64,000 nucleotides of DNA from Tritonibacter scottomollicae (GTDB taxonomy: Bacteria > Pseudomonadota > Alphaproteobacteria > Rhodobacterales > Rhodobacteraceae), in contig NZ_PVUF01000017.1 of assembly GCF_003003215.1 (NCBI RefSeq), forward strand, positions 1-64,000. Reading direction: 5' to 3'. How positions within the stretch are numbered: the first letter of the stretch is position 1; every line of letters starts with the position of its first letter. Shown in pieces: positions 1 through 8,823 of the stretch. A program made the translations under genes and the position numbers. The notes beneath the pieces were generated by a model. The model worked only from the letters and a program-made list of their open reading frames with translations, did no database searches and was not told where the DNA came from.

Positions 1-132
1 CCGGTAGTAAGTCTGAACCGTCACACCGATTTGCCGAACGGCTTCCTGAACCGAGCTCCCTTGCCCTTGCAGCACCTCAACCTGTCGCAGCTTCAGCACG
101 ATGTCCTCGGGCTTCTCTCGTTTGCCTGACAT
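1..132 (-). CDS. IS3-family transposase OrfA, N-terminal part (runs off the left edge)
   Basis: Forty-four residues are visible, from the ATG at 132 to the window edge. They begin MSGKREKPEDIVLKLRQVEV and continue into QGSSVQEAVRQIGVTVQTYY, the helix-turn-helix start of the small OrfA subunit of IS3-family transposases, which binds the element's ends. A good ribosome binding site (AGGAGGACG on the minus strand) lies just upstream. The rest of orfA and orfB lie outside the window, so whether the element is intact cannot be judged. The family call rests on resemblance of the first 44 residues only. Confidence 0.8.
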   Translation of the reverse strand, partial: MSGKREKPEDIVLKLRQVEVLQGQGSSVQEAVRQIGVTVQTYYR

Positions 133-190
133 CTCGTCGTCCTCCTGAAAACGGGATATTCCTATCCCAAAAGGTGGACCACTTCAGTGG
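1..190. mobile_element. End of an IS3-family insertion sequence inserted in a defence gene
   Basis: The element comprises orfA on the minus strand plus about 60 bp of terminal sequence (GGTGGACCACTTCAGTGG near 173-190). Coding sequence for the C-terminal half of an OLD-type nuclease starts within about 10 bp of this end and in no earlier position. The exact boundary is inferred: nuclease-like residues (HAHLFRSL) begin near 199, so the junction lies between about 185 and 200. The target-site duplication and opposite end are outside the window. Confidence 0.65.
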
Positions 191-864
191 GGGCACTCCA
201 CGCCCACCTGTTCCGATCCCTTGTAGAGTTTATCGGGATAACCACTCTCGTCGTTACCGATCTGGACAGCGTGAACGGACCCGCCGACGGGGAAGGCGAT
301 GATGACGCCGAGCTGGTGGAAGGAGACGATGAAGATTATGAAGTTGTGGCAGGCAGCACTTGTACGCCAGAAACACCGGATGCGGTCACGTCGAACCAGA
401 TGCTTGCCCAATGGTTGCCAGGCAAAAACAGGATTGACGAGCTCTTAGCTGCTGGTGCGGCTGCCAAGACAGTGGCGGCCGATGATTTTGGGCTGGGCGC
501 CATCCGTGTCACCTATCCCTGCACCGTCAGTCTTGAGCTCGGCGGCGAACAGATCGAGCGCGCCGGTCGCACGCTCGAAGTCGCCTTCGCATTTGACAAT
601 CTGGAATGGACACAGGACGTCGCCAATCGGGAGTTGAGGCTCCGGGTGCGCGCACCCCAAGATCTGGAAGACCTAGCACGGCGTCTCCACGATAAAGTCC
701 ATAGTTCCAACTACAAGAAAACGGATTTCGCGCTCGCATTGCTCGCCAAGGACCCTGACGCCTGGATCGTCCCTCACTACGTTGCGGAAGGCTTGAAATG
801 GCTGGAAACCACTCTGGGCGTAGCAGTGGAAGAGGACGATCAGCAAGAAGGTGACGCCGCATGA
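187..864 (+). pseudogene. OLD/GajA-type nuclease, C-terminal TOPRIM part, 5' truncated by the IS
   Basis: The reading frame opens with a GTG at 187 that lies in or at the IS end, and gives 225 residues. Residues 17-27 (GITTLVVTDLD) carry the DxD of a TOPRIM domain, followed by an acidic stretch and TSNQMLAQWLP, the arrangement seen in OLD-family ATP-dependent endonucleases including GajA of Gabija. The N-terminal ABC-type ATPase half, normally some 350 residues, is absent. The gene overlaps the next one by ATGA (861-864), so the two were translationally coupled. A full nuclease cannot be made from this copy; a residual TOPRIM fragment might still be expressed from an IS-borne promoter. Whether the parent was Gabija proper or another class 2 OLD protein cannot be settled here. 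Confidence 0.7.
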
Positions 865-2744
865 CAAGCCGCATAGGCAAGCCCAATACAGACACTGACA
901 CGGCACTTCACGAGCGGCTCGCGGGGGACGGCAATCGGCATTTTGTGATGGTGGCGGGAGCGGGTTCGGGAAAGACAACATCGCTCGTGAAAGCCCTAGC
1001 ACAAATCGAACGCACCCAAGGGCCTGCCCTGCGCCGCAACGGGCAACAAGTCGCCTGCATTACCTACACCGAAGTGGCCGTGGAAGAAATTCGCGGAGAC
1101 GTCGGGAATGATGAACTGTTCCATGTCTCGACCATCCATAGCTTCCTCTGGACTGTCATAAAGCCATTCCAGAACAATCTTCGGGAGTGGGTGAGCAACC
1201 GTTTGCAAGAGAAGATTGCCGTAGAGCAAGAAAAAATCGAGAAACCGCGAACAAGAGAAGCCACGAAAGCTCGCGCCGCGGATAACATCGAGCGGTACAA
1301 TCGACAACTAGCGGAAATTGATGCAGTGAAGGGCTTCCGGTACGGGACCGGCAGCGACTACGCGAACGGCGTTCTGGGCCATAGCGATATCCTCAAGATC
1401 GGCCCCGAATTTATCGCAGGACACGCATTGATGCAGATCCTCCTGACACGTCGTTTTCCGGTCATCTTTGTCGATGAAAGTCAAGACACAGACCCTGCAT
1501 TTGTTGATGCACTCCGCGAAGTGGCACGGGCGGTTCCGCTAGGCTTTTGTCTCGGCTTCTTCGGCGATCCGGTCCAGAAGATTTACATGCAAGGTGCCGG
1601 ACCTATTCCACCTGAAGAGGGATGGAAGACGCTTGAAAAACCGGAAAATTTCCGGTGTCCGCAGGCCGTACTTCGCGTCATCAACCGTATCAGGGCGGAA
1701 GACGACAAGCTTGAACAAACGCGCGGACGCCACGTTGTGGTGAACGGGGAAGGCGCTCCCGTTGAAGGGTCAGCCAGAGTATTGATCCTGCCCGCCGATG
1801 ATCGGCGACAGGAACGTCTGGAAGAGGCACGTCGCTGGCTGACAGAACAGGACGGTGATGAAGGCTGGTTAGAGGAAGAAGACGAGGAAGCGTTGCGGCT
1901 CTTGGTGCTGGTCCACAGGATGGCGGCAACCCGACTTGGTTTTCCAAACCTCTACAGCGCGCTCAATGACAGATCGCCGGAGGACCTTAGTAGCGGCCTG
2001 ATTGACGGGACTGCCTGGGTGGTGCGCCCGTTTTTGTCGTACGTCCTTCCAGCGGTGCTTGCGCGCCATGAAGGGCGAGAGTTTGATATTATGCGCCTAC
2101 TTCGCACACACTGCCCGCGGTTGCAGCCGGATGCGCTTGCTGGCGTCGACACCGCGGGACTTCTGAATGGCCTGCAAGGACAGATCGGCGAACTGGTCAC
2201 GATGTTGGACGCCGGGGGTAACGCGCGCGTCGGCGATATCGTCCGCTTCATGAGAGACAACAATTTGATGAGGTTCGATGATCGCTACGTCGAGCTTATT
2301 GGTCTCTACGTGGGTGCGGCGGAACCTGTTGCCGAGCCCACCACCGACAATGCCGCTCTTCGTTTCATGCAGTGCGATGCATCTGAGCTATGGGGATACC
2401 GAAAATATATAGAGAAGATGTCTCCTTTCGCCACGCAGCAAGGTATCAAGGGCGCGGAGTTCGGCAAGGTGATTGTCGTTGTTGACGATGAGGAAGGGCG
2501 AACAAACACCTTCTCCTACGGAAAGTATTTCGGCGTAACACCACTATCAGATACCGACCGTGAAAATCTTGCTGCCGGAAAAGATTCGGTTATCGATCGA
2601 ACGCGCCGCTTGTTCTACGTATGTTGCTCCCGGGCGCTATCCGACCTGACCGTCGTCATCTTCGCAGAGGATACGGCGAAGATGCGTGAAGCTCTCTTTG
2701 CAAAGGGGTTCTTCGAGACAGATGCGGTGCGCGTTCTCGCATAG
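861..2744 (+). CDS. UvrD/Rep-type superfamily 1 helicase, partner of the OLD nuclease (GajB-like)
   Basis: The 627-residue protein has the SF1 helicase set: Walker A AGAGSGKT (32-39), a TIHSF motif Ia region (91-95), DESQDTD motif II (205-211), GDPVQKIY motif III (235-242), a GIKGAEFGKVIVV motif V and LFYVCCSRA motif VI near the C terminus. Residues about 112-155 are highly charged and probably coiled coil. It starts inside the stop of the truncated nuclease gene (ATGA). An OLD nuclease followed directly by a UvrD-like helicase is the layout of Gabija and other class 2 OLD systems, in which the pair acts against phage DNA. GajB of Bacillus is shorter (about 494 residues), so this belongs to a longer variant. 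The frame is intact, but its partner is broken. Confidence 0.8.
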   Translation: MTSRIGKPNTDTDTALHERLAGDGNRHFVMVAGAGSGKTTSLVKALAQIERTQGPALRRNGQQVACITYTEVAVEEIRGDVGNDELFHVSTIHSFLWTVIKPFQNNLREWVSNRLQEKIAVEQEKIEKPRTREATKARAADNIERYNRQLAEIDAVKGFRYGTGSDYANGVLGHSDILKIGPEFIAGHALMQILLTRRFPVIFVDESQDTDPAFVDALREVARAVPLGFCLGFFGDPVQKIYMQGAGPIPPEEGWKTLEKPENFRCPQAVLRVINRIRAEDDKLEQTRGRHVVVNGEGAPVEGSARVLILPADDRRQERLEEARRWLTEQDGDEGWLEEEDEEALRLLVLVHRMAATRLGFPNLYSALNDRSPEDLSSGLIDGTAWVVRPFLSYVLPAVLARHEGREFDIMRLLRTHCPRLQPDALAGVDTAGLLNGLQGQIGELVTMLDAGGNARVGDIVRFMRDNNLMRFDDRYVELIGLYVGAAEPVAEPTTDNAALRFMQCDASELWGYRKYIEKMSPFATQQGIKGAEFGKVIVVVDDEEGRTNTFSYGKYFGVTPLSDTDRENLAAGKDSVIDRTRRLFYVCCSRALSDLTVVIFAEDTAKMREALFAKGFFETDAVRVLA

Positions 2745-2877
2745 CATGCAAACTCGCTTCTGCAGTGCAAGTCCGGTTTGGCGGGTTGCGCTACGGCACT
2801 GGATGACTACGCTCAAGTTCCGCTTTGGGCCGAGGCTGCGTGAAAAAGCGGTACGGACGTCGGAGCCGTGTTGAATG

Positions 2878-3405
2878 TTAGCCCGCCTTGGTCAGCAAAT
2901 ACACTGTCTCTCCTTCATCGTTCAGGTAGGATCCTCGACACTTGAAGCCGAGATCAGGCAGCGCCGCCGTCCGATACCCTTCTCGTTTTGTGGTGGCAAA
3001 AACGCCATCGCCACCTATGGGTAGGGACATCAGCTCTTTCATCAGAAGTGATGAGAGGCGGCGTCCTCGATTAGCTTTCGATACCGCCACATAGCCAAGC
3101 TCCGTTGGATACTCATTTTCTGGAACATCTACTCCCACATTTTCACGGAGCCTTTTTCTGTACGTGGTTTCCGGAGATTTTAGCGCCGCCACGCCTGCAA
3201 TCTCTTTGGCCCAACGCGCGATGATGAGAAGATGTGCTCTTCTGACACGATTTTCGATTTGCTCCACAGTCCCTTTGACTGCTCCGCATGAGTGAATAAG
3301 CTCAGCGACTTCTGCCGCTTCTTCGTCAGATAGTTCTGCTCCGCTCCGAAGTATGACCGTGTAAGGCACGTCTGCTGCACGCACAGTCTTGGGAAAGGCA
3401 TTCAT
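2878..3405 (-). CDS. GNAT-family N-acetyltransferase
   Basis: This is a 175-residue protein. The acetyl-CoA binding motif A is recognisable as YVAVSKANRGRRLSSLLM (about 107-124), following a beta strand and ahead of an amphipathic helix, and the C terminus ends LGFKCRGSYLNDEGETVYLL, the usual last two strands of the fold. The substrate cannot be deduced. It stands alone between the helicase gene (convergent, 133 bp away) and the Mrr-type nuclease gene, so it may be cargo of the same defence-rich segment rather than housekeeping. Confidence 0.65.
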   Translation of the reverse strand: MNAFPKTVRAADVPYTVILRSGAELSDEEAAEVAELIHSCGAVKGTVEQIENRVRRAHLLIIARWAKEIAGVAALKSPETTYRKRLRENVGVDVPENEYPTELGYVAVSKANRGRRLSSLLMKELMSLPIGGDGVFATTKREGYRTAALPDLGFKCRGSYLNDEGETVYLLTKAG

Positions 3406-3717
3406 GTTATCGTCACCTGCGCCGGGAAATTACCCCCAACAACCTGCCTCCATTGCAGGTAATCAGCAAACGAATTCTCCGCTACTTGGCGACATCCCCC
3501 TATGCCGTGCGATAGTGCCGCAGGTCCGCACGCCTGATGGACTTCGCCGCCAGATCACAGCCTGAACATGCGACGCGAGATGTGGGAAGGTCTGAATAGC
3601 CGCAGGTTCCGATTGGAAAATTCTGCACGATGCACAAGTAGCCGCTTGATCAGGCTGCAATGCAGCATGGGAGCAGTGCGCCGATGTCCGGTAAGGACCG
3701 AACCAATCTTTCCTTGG
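3406..3717. other. Intergenic region, no gene recognised
   Basis: The 312 bp between the Mrr-type gene's stop and the GNAT gene's start (both minus strand) hold no frame with recognisable protein character. The stretch upstream of 3405 should carry the GNAT promoter, but no convincing -35/-10 pair stands out. Confidence 0.4.
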
Positions 3718-4932
3718 CTAATCGTAAAGATCGAAGAGCGCGGGAGCCCCATCCCATGCCAAATACAGGTTCCGGCCGTCCCAGTAGCTTGCCTCGCCGC
3801 TGAGGATGGACCGTTTTGCGCGGAAGACGGTATCCGCCGTCAGGCGATCGAGGCACTCGGGGCCGATCTCGGGTACCTCGCTGCCCCTCTGCCCATAACC
3901 ATCGTCCGCGATGGTTCGCGCAGGGATGGCCATCAACAGCGCTGCGTGCTTCGTCTCCTTAAGGATGATCGCAAACTGGTTCGTGAGGACAGAGTAGCCT
4001 GTGCGCGCGTGGACGATGCGGGGATCTTTAAAAGTGAGGCTCTGAAGCAGCGAAGAGACCGCTTGAGGTGTTACCAGCTTTGACTTATCGCGGATGATCC
4101 CGGCGCTGGCGTCCTGGCACCATTCTCTGACATCGGTAGAGGTCGATAGCGTCATTGGGATGCGGGTCCGACCCGCGAACTTCCGTGCCGAAGGAAGGTA
4201 GTCGGAGGTCGTGACGAACATGCTCTTCTGAGCTGCTTCGACGTCTGCGACGCCATGCAGTGCCGCTACGGCCGCCAGGTCGATCTTGTTTCGAGGAGCG
4301 TAGCGCTTGGCCTGAACCAGCGTCAGTATGTCGCCTAGTGGGTCGCGCTGGAGCACGCGGACGTCTATGCCCCCGTCATTCGAGCCCGGGCCTAGCTCGC
4401 AAGTAAACCCTTGAGCCTGGAAAATTCGGAATAGTAGCGTCTCAAATTCGCGCCAAGTGAGGCGGTGGAGATCCTCCGGGCGTCTCGCGAAGTACGAATA
4501 CAATTCTTCATACACTTCCGCGACGTCCGGCTGAACCAGTCCGCATACCCACTGCCAATTCTCACGGTCGAGAAACGGTTGGAAAAACGGACTGTCGTCC
4601 TCTGGATATATATGGACGCTGGCACTGTCATTGCGCTCATACCAGAAGCCCTGTCGTTCAAGCAGCTCAAAAAACTCGATGTCGAGACCGTGGAAATCGC
4701 CATCGAGCGCGCGTCCGAGGTCGCCGTCGAAGTGCAGGACCGTGACGACGGGGGGCGCCCCAGGCTCTCCGCCGACCCGCTCGGCATAGGACTGGAAGCC
4801 GCAGTCGAACCAAAGCTCGTGACGAGTTGCCCACTCTTGTATCGAACGCTGCAGGTCGCTGACCAGCACGTCGAGTTCAGCATCGGACGGTGTCTGGGCT
4901 GCGGTGCTCGGATCCGGCAACTCGTCAGACAT
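3718..4932 (-). CDS. Mrr-type restriction endonuclease-like protein
   Basis: The 404-residue protein has an N-terminal region of unknown type (1-150) and a central Mrr catalytic domain (about 155-270). The domain shows LTWREFETLLFRIFQAQGF (E162), then GGID (187-190) and QAK (207-209), together the split PD-(D/E)xK nuclease signature, followed by LAAVAALHGV and FVTTSDYLPSARKFA. Mrr-type enzymes are type IV restriction nucleases that cut modified DNA; some relatives act in other defence or repair roles. About 130 C-terminal residues have no assigned domain. No methyltransferase lies next to it, which agrees with a stand-alone modification-dependent nuclease. Specificity is unknown. Confidence 0.75.
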   Translation of the reverse strand: MSDELPDPSTAAQTPSDAELDVLVSDLQRSIQEWATRHELWFDCGFQSYAERVGGEPGAPPVVTVLHFDGDLGRALDGDFHGLDIEFFELLERQGFWYERNDSASVHIYPEDDSPFFQPFLDRENWQWVCGLVQPDVAEVYEELYSYFARRPEDLHRLTWREFETLLFRIFQAQGFTCELGPGSNDGGIDVRVLQRDPLGDILTLVQAKRYAPRNKIDLAAVAALHGVADVEAAQKSMFVTTSDYLPSARKFAGRTRIPMTLSTSTDVREWCQDASAGIIRDKSKLVTPQAVSSLLQSLTFKDPRIVHARTGYSVLTNQFAIILKETKHAALLMAIPARTIADDGYGQRGSEVPEIGPECLDRLTADTVFRAKRSILSGEASYWDGRNLYLAWDGAPALFDLYD

Positions 4933-5354
4933 CGAATGGTTCCGGGGCGGTTATTTGTTGCATGGCTTTTGCTCTGCCGCATTCGGCTAGACTGTTATCT
5001 GCCATTGGTTAGACGTCATTCTCGCCGAATATTAGCCGCTCGTCTACGCAGTTTGCGTGACCTTCAAGGTGATCTGCGATCCGAACCATTCGATCTATCC
5101 GTTTCGAAGTTGGATCGCGGACGAGCTAAAAAAATCGCGGAGCACGATTGGCTGGCTGGTTCAGCCTAAAGCAGCAACCCGCACTAGGATCAATGGCTGA
5201 TTTGGGCCTTATGGTACAAAACCGGTCCTGCCGCCATCCCAGCATAGCATAGGCGCTTTCCGTGCATCGCCGCCCTAAAGATCTAGCGAAGCATCAGTAA
5301 GAGGGGGGGCGAACCGGATACTCGCGGCTTGCCCACAATCATCCGGTTCGCGGT
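4933..5354. other. Intergenic region, no gene recognised
   Basis: The stretch upstream of the Mrr-type gene has scattered short frames with no family resemblance. It should hold the promoter of the Mrr-type gene. No structural RNA was recognised. Confidence 0.4.
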
Positions 5355-5408
5355 GATTGGGTCAGTTTATGACGTAAAAGCCAATTTCGTCTGACGTTCT
5401 ACAGGGGG
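5355..5408 (+). repeat. 54-bp direct repeat, copy 1 (left border of copper cassette)
   Basis: It matches 13695-13748 at 48 of 54 positions, with the differences clustered in a 7-bp middle block (5375-5381) plus one T/A change at 5400. The conserved arms begin GATTGGGTCAGTTTATGACG and CAATTTCGTCTGACGTTC. The two copies are in the same orientation and bracket 8.3 kb of copper genes. Confidence 0.85.
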
Positions 5409-5522
5409 TGTGGAACATCGAACACCTTTGACCCAATAAACGGCCAAAACTTCAGGAAATTGCAAGACTGCGTCTTTCAATTCTGACCCAAACGTCAATC
5501 ATTTCTGACCCAAAACTCGACA
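5355..5522. mobile_element. Gene-less insertion-sequence-like remnant (repeat copy 1 plus tandem TGACCCAA motifs)
   Basis: This 168-bp stretch starts with the 54-bp sequence that recurs at 13695-13748. ATTGGGTCA (5356-5364) faces its exact inverse TGACCCAAT (5429-5437), and TGACCCAA recurs at 5485 and 5506, giving one motif in one orientation and three in the other. The right end reads CTCGACA (5516-5522). Multiple short terminal motifs near an end are typical of IS21-family elements, so this may be a deletion derivative in which both ends survive without istAB. The family name is a guess; the repeat structure is read directly. Confidence 0.45.
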
Positions 5523-5738
5523 GCGGCCATTCATGCGGATCGCAACGAAGAAGGGCGCAGAGCCCACTTAACAAATGCTGCGCCTCGCTCGAATGGCAGC
5601 GAAGCAGATAATGGCGGATGCTGATCTTAGCACGCCACTTCTCACGTAGTCGTGAGATTCCAGCAACTGGAGGGCTTCTTCGGACTTGACGACTAGCCCC
5701 CGGGAAGTGTTTATCGTCGATGGACGAAAGGAAACTAT

Positions 5739-6092
5739 GTGCTTGGTAAGTTCTTCATCATTCTTGTTGCATTGCAGCTCGTTGTTACGAGCGCATTCGC
5801 GCATTTGATGCCGATGGCCGACCATGGTGTAGAGCCTGCTGCTCAGCATGTGCATAGTGACGAATTATCCATTCTTCAGGATCAGATGGTGGACGCAGCC
5901 TTCGAGACCGAGCAACAATCCAAACCATTTGGGCTGCTTAATTGTTCTAGCGTTGCTTGCACTGATCAGTTTGGAAATGTGTCTGCTGTCGCCCTGCACA
6001 AAAACTTTCGGATCGCGGACTTGATCCCCGCCGAACCGAGCATGGCTCTGCAATCTGTCCTTCTCTCCCACCTTCGGCCTCCTCTGGCCTGA
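5739..6092 (+). CDS. Small secreted protein heading the copper cluster, unknown function
   Basis: The 117-residue product has a clear signal peptide (MLGKFFIILVALQLVVTSAF, cleavage near AFA-H) and a short mature part with HLMPMADHG at its start and a pair of cysteines (NCSSVACTD, about 68-76). The start is a GTG at 5739, 6 nt after AGGA; the overlapping ATG at 5737 is in another frame. It lies 180 bp upstream of copA and reads the same way. Histidine and methionine near the mature N terminus and the Cys pair suggest a periplasmic copper-related role, but no family was recognised. Confidence 0.55.
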   Translation: MLGKFFIILVALQLVVTSAFAHLMPMADHGVEPAAQHVHSDELSILQDQMVDAAFETEQQSKPFGLLNCSSVACTDQFGNVSAVALHKNFRIADLIPAEPSMALQSVLLSHLRPPLA

Positions 6093-6273
6093 GCGCGCCT
6101 GTCCGGCGTTGATTCCGGCGTCGCCTGAGTGGCCACGCACGGCGATTCGATCATTTGCGGCCTTCTTCAGGCTCAAACCTCTGGCCCATCTGATCTTTCT
6201 CCCTCCCTTCACTGTTTGGCAGTGATCTCCTCTTTGCAGGGCCATCTTTTTGGTCCGCGTTCACGGAAAACAC

Positions 6274-7983
6274 ATGAAACACACGAATTTCCTGCGGCCT
6301 CTCGCCGTAGTGCTGGGGCTTGCACTCGGCTTGCCAGCGTATGCTGGCACCTATGACATCACCGTAGATAAGGTCCGGATTGACACCGGTACCTTCAAAA
6401 AGAACGGGATCGGCTACAACGGTAGCCAGACCCCGACCATTCTGCACTTCGAGGAAGGTGAAGACGTCGTCATCCGCGTGAAGAACAATCTGCGCGAAAG
6501 CACGTCCATCCATTGGCATGGACTTATCTTACCGTTCCAGCAAGACGGGGTGCCAGGTATTAGCTTCAACGGCATCAAACCGGGCGAAACTTTCACCTAC
6601 CGCTTTCCGATTGAACAGGCAGGCACCTACTGGTTCCACAGCCATTCCGGCTTCCAAGAGCCCGACGGAGCCTATGGCGCCATCGTGATTTCCCCGAAAG
6701 GCGGTGAGGCGGTGCCCACGGATCGCGACTACGTGGTGCAGCTGACGGACAAGCATCCGCACAGCGGATCGCGGATTTTCCGCAACCTGAAAGCCTCGGC
6801 GGACTACTATAACCGCGCGCAGAGAACGGCGCAGGACCTAATCGAGGACGCCGGTGCCGAGGGTTTGAAAGCCGCCCTTCAGGATCGGAAGATGTGGGGT
6901 GCAATGCGTATGATGCCCACGGACATCGAGGATGTTCAGGGCTTCACACCGCTTATCAACGGGGCCAGCACCCAGCAGAATTGGACCGGCATTTTCAAGC
7001 CCGGCGAGAAGGTGCGCCTGCGTCTGATCAACTCCTCGGCGACGACCTATTTCGACGTGCGCGTGCCCGGTCTAAAAATGACGGTGGTGCAGGCCGATGG
7101 CAATGACGTGAAGCCAGTCACGGTGGACGAACTGCGCATCGCCGTGGCGGAAACCTATGACGTGATTGTCCAGCCGCGTGAGGCCAAGGCTTACTCGATC
7201 ATCGGCGAGAGCGCGGGCCGCACCGCGATGGTGCGCGGCACCTTGGCACCTACCGCAGGTATGGTCGGTCCCTACTACAAGATGCGGCCTCAGCCTCTGC
7301 TGACCATGGCCGACATGGGCGGTATGATGTCCGGGATGGACCACTCTGGAATGGACATGAGCGGGTTCGATATGTCCGGGATGGATCACTCCGGCCATGA
7401 CATGAGCGGCTTCGACATGTCGGGCATGGACCATTCCGGGATGGATATGGGCGGCATGGACATGTCCGCTGGCATGCCCGTCGTTCCTTCTGAAGGGGCG
7501 CCGGGCGCTGCCTTCTATGCACCGGGCAGCGGGCTGATCCCGACGGCGGCCAATGGCGGCAAGTTCCTTGGTTACGAAGACCTCACGGCGCGCAAACCGC
7601 TCTACCGTGATCGCCCCGCCACCCGCGAGATCGAGATCCGCCTCACTGGCAACATGGAACGCTACATCTGGTCGATCGACGGCGTGAAATACGAGGACGC
7701 CGATCCGATCCGCCTGAAGTACGGGGAGCGCGTCCGATTCAAGTTCGTCAATGAGACCATGATGGCGCATCCAATGCACCTGCACGGGATGTGGACGATC
7801 ATCGACACTGGCAAAGGGGCCTACGACCCCGTGAAGCATACAGTCAGCGTCGCCCCCGGCACGACGCTCTACACCGAGACCGAAGTCGACGCTCCCGGTC
7901 AGTGGGCGTTCCATTGCCACCTCTCTTATCACGCGGGGGGCGGCATGTTCCGCAAGGTCATCGTCGAAGGCGGCCCGTCCTGA
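6274..7983 (+). CDS. copA: Periplasmic multicopper oxidase CopA
   Basis: From the ATG at 6274 (preferred over an upstream TTG at 6250 because the signal peptide begins there) the product is 569 residues. It has a hydrophobic export signal, the copper-site motifs HWHG (80-83) and HSH (122-124), and C-terminal HPMHLHG and HCHLSYH, covering the type 1 and type 2/3 copper centres. Between the second and third cupredoxin domains (about 343-400) lies a Met/His-rich repeat built of MDHSG, MDMSG and FDMSG units. Such oxidases convert toxic Cu(I) to Cu(II) in the periplasm, and Met-rich segments bind Cu(I). The gene leads copA-copB-copC-copD. The signal is the Sec-like kind rather than the twin-arginine kind typical of plasmid PcoA. 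Confidence 0.9.
   Translation: MKHTNFLRPLAVVLGLALGLPAYAGTYDITVDKVRIDTGTFKKNGIGYNGSQTPTILHFEEGEDVVIRVKNNLRESTSIHWHGLILPFQQDGVPGISFNGIKPGETFTYRFPIEQAGTYWFHSHSGFQEPDGAYGAIVISPKGGEAVPTDRDYVVQLTDKHPHSGSRIFRNLKASADYYNRAQRTAQDLIEDAGAEGLKAALQDRKMWGAMRMMPTDIEDVQGFTPLINGASTQQNWTGIFKPGEKVRLRLINSSATTYFDVRVPGLKMTVVQADGNDVKPVTVDELRIAVAETYDVIVQPREAKAYSIIGESAGRTAMVRGTLAPTAGMVGPYYKMRPQPLLTMADMGGMMSGMDHSGMDMSGFDMSGMDHSGHDMSGFDMSGMDHSGMDMGGMDMSAGMPVVPSEGAPGAAFYAPGSGLIPTAANGGKFLGYEDLTARKPLYRDRPATREIEIRLTGNMERYIWSIDGVKYEDADPIRLKYGERVRFKFVNETMMAHPMHLHGMWTIIDTGKGAYDPVKHTVSVAPGTTLYTETEVDAPGQWAFHCHLSYHAGGGMFRKVIVEGGPS
7305..7475 (+). repeat. In-frame Met/His-rich tandem repeat inside copA
   Basis: The DNA repeats short units encoding MSGMDHSGMDMSGFDMSGMD, then HSGHDMSGFDMSGMDHSG and MDMGGMDMSAGM. 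The unit length is a multiple of three, so copy-number change by slippage keeps the frame. Such segments coordinate Cu(I) by methionine sulfur in CopA/PcoA/CueO relatives. Confidence 0.85.
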
Positions 7984-8012
7984 TGGGCGCGTATTTCAAG
8001 GAAACCAATCAC

Positions 8013-8729
8013 ATGAAAAATCTGCTGCTTGGAACGGCCCTCGGGCTTCCGCTTGCGCTGACTTTCACCTCAGTCGCGATGGCCGAGGTGGGCGTTTCCC
8101 CGACAGTCTGGGGCGTGCGGACCGACAAGCTCGAATACCGGATGGGCGATGAGGAGAACTCCTTTGCCTGGGGGTTCGCGGCCTGGACGGGCAATGACGA
8201 GCTGCGGCTCGTCTGGAAGAGCGAAGGCGCTAAGATCGAAGGCGGCGATTTCGAAGAGATGGACAACCAGATTCGCCTCCAGAAACCGATTACTGATTTC
8301 TTCGATGGTTTCGTCGGGGTCGCAGCGTCGACGCCGGACGGCGCTCCTGAGCGCTATCATGGCGCTTTCGGCGTGACCGGCCTCGCGCCGCAGTGGTTCG
8401 AAGTCGAAGCGGCACTCTACGTTTCGGAATATCCCTACATCGGGGCGGAAGTGGAGTACGAAGCCCTGCTGACCAACCGGTTGACCCTGACACCCTCTTT
8501 CGAGGTCACTCTTCCGCTGGCGGATGACCCCGAGCGCGAAATCGCGGCGGGCGGCGGCTCTTTCGAGCTGGGGCTGCGTCTGAGCTACGACCTGATCGGT
8601 CGCAATGTCTCTCCGTATTTCGGCGTGAATTACGAGCGCGCGTTTGGCGGAACAGCCGACATCCTGCGCGATCACGGTCATGAGGTCGACGAACTGACCG
8701 GCGTGGTCGGCATCAACTTCATGTTCTGA
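8013..8729 (+). CDS. copB: Outer-membrane copper resistance protein CopB
   Basis: The 238-residue product starts at the ATG at 8013, 9 nt after AAGGA; an ATG overlapping the copA stop (7983) would add ten residues ahead of the signal peptide and is less likely. After the signal (ending SVAMA) come alternating amphipathic strands, ending in GVVGINFMF with a C-terminal phenylalanine as in outer-membrane beta barrels. CopB/PcoB proteins work with CopA to sequester or export copper. It lacks the long Met/His-rich N-terminal extension of Pseudomonas CopB, starting the barrel soon after the signal. Confidence 0.85.
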   Translation: MKNLLLGTALGLPLALTFTSVAMAEVGVSPTVWGVRTDKLEYRMGDEENSFAWGFAAWTGNDELRLVWKSEGAKIEGGDFEEMDNQIRLQKPITDFFDGFVGVAASTPDGAPERYHGAFGVTGLAPQWFEVEAALYVSEYPYIGAEVEYEALLTNRLTLTPSFEVTLPLADDPEREIAAGGGSFELGLRLSYDLIGRNVSPYFGVNYERAFGGTADILRDHGHEVDELTGVVGINFMF

Positions 8730-8823
8730 TCTTTCTGCGCCCTCTCGGCATTAGCTTTTCTACACGACGGACAGCCAAGAGGGCGCAACCTTTTCAACCT
8801 GAACCAACCAAGGGAGCATCCCA

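Noticed and set aside
7305-7475. CRISPR-like repeats
   Set aside because: The repeats are in-frame Met/His codons within copA, without spacers of uniform length.
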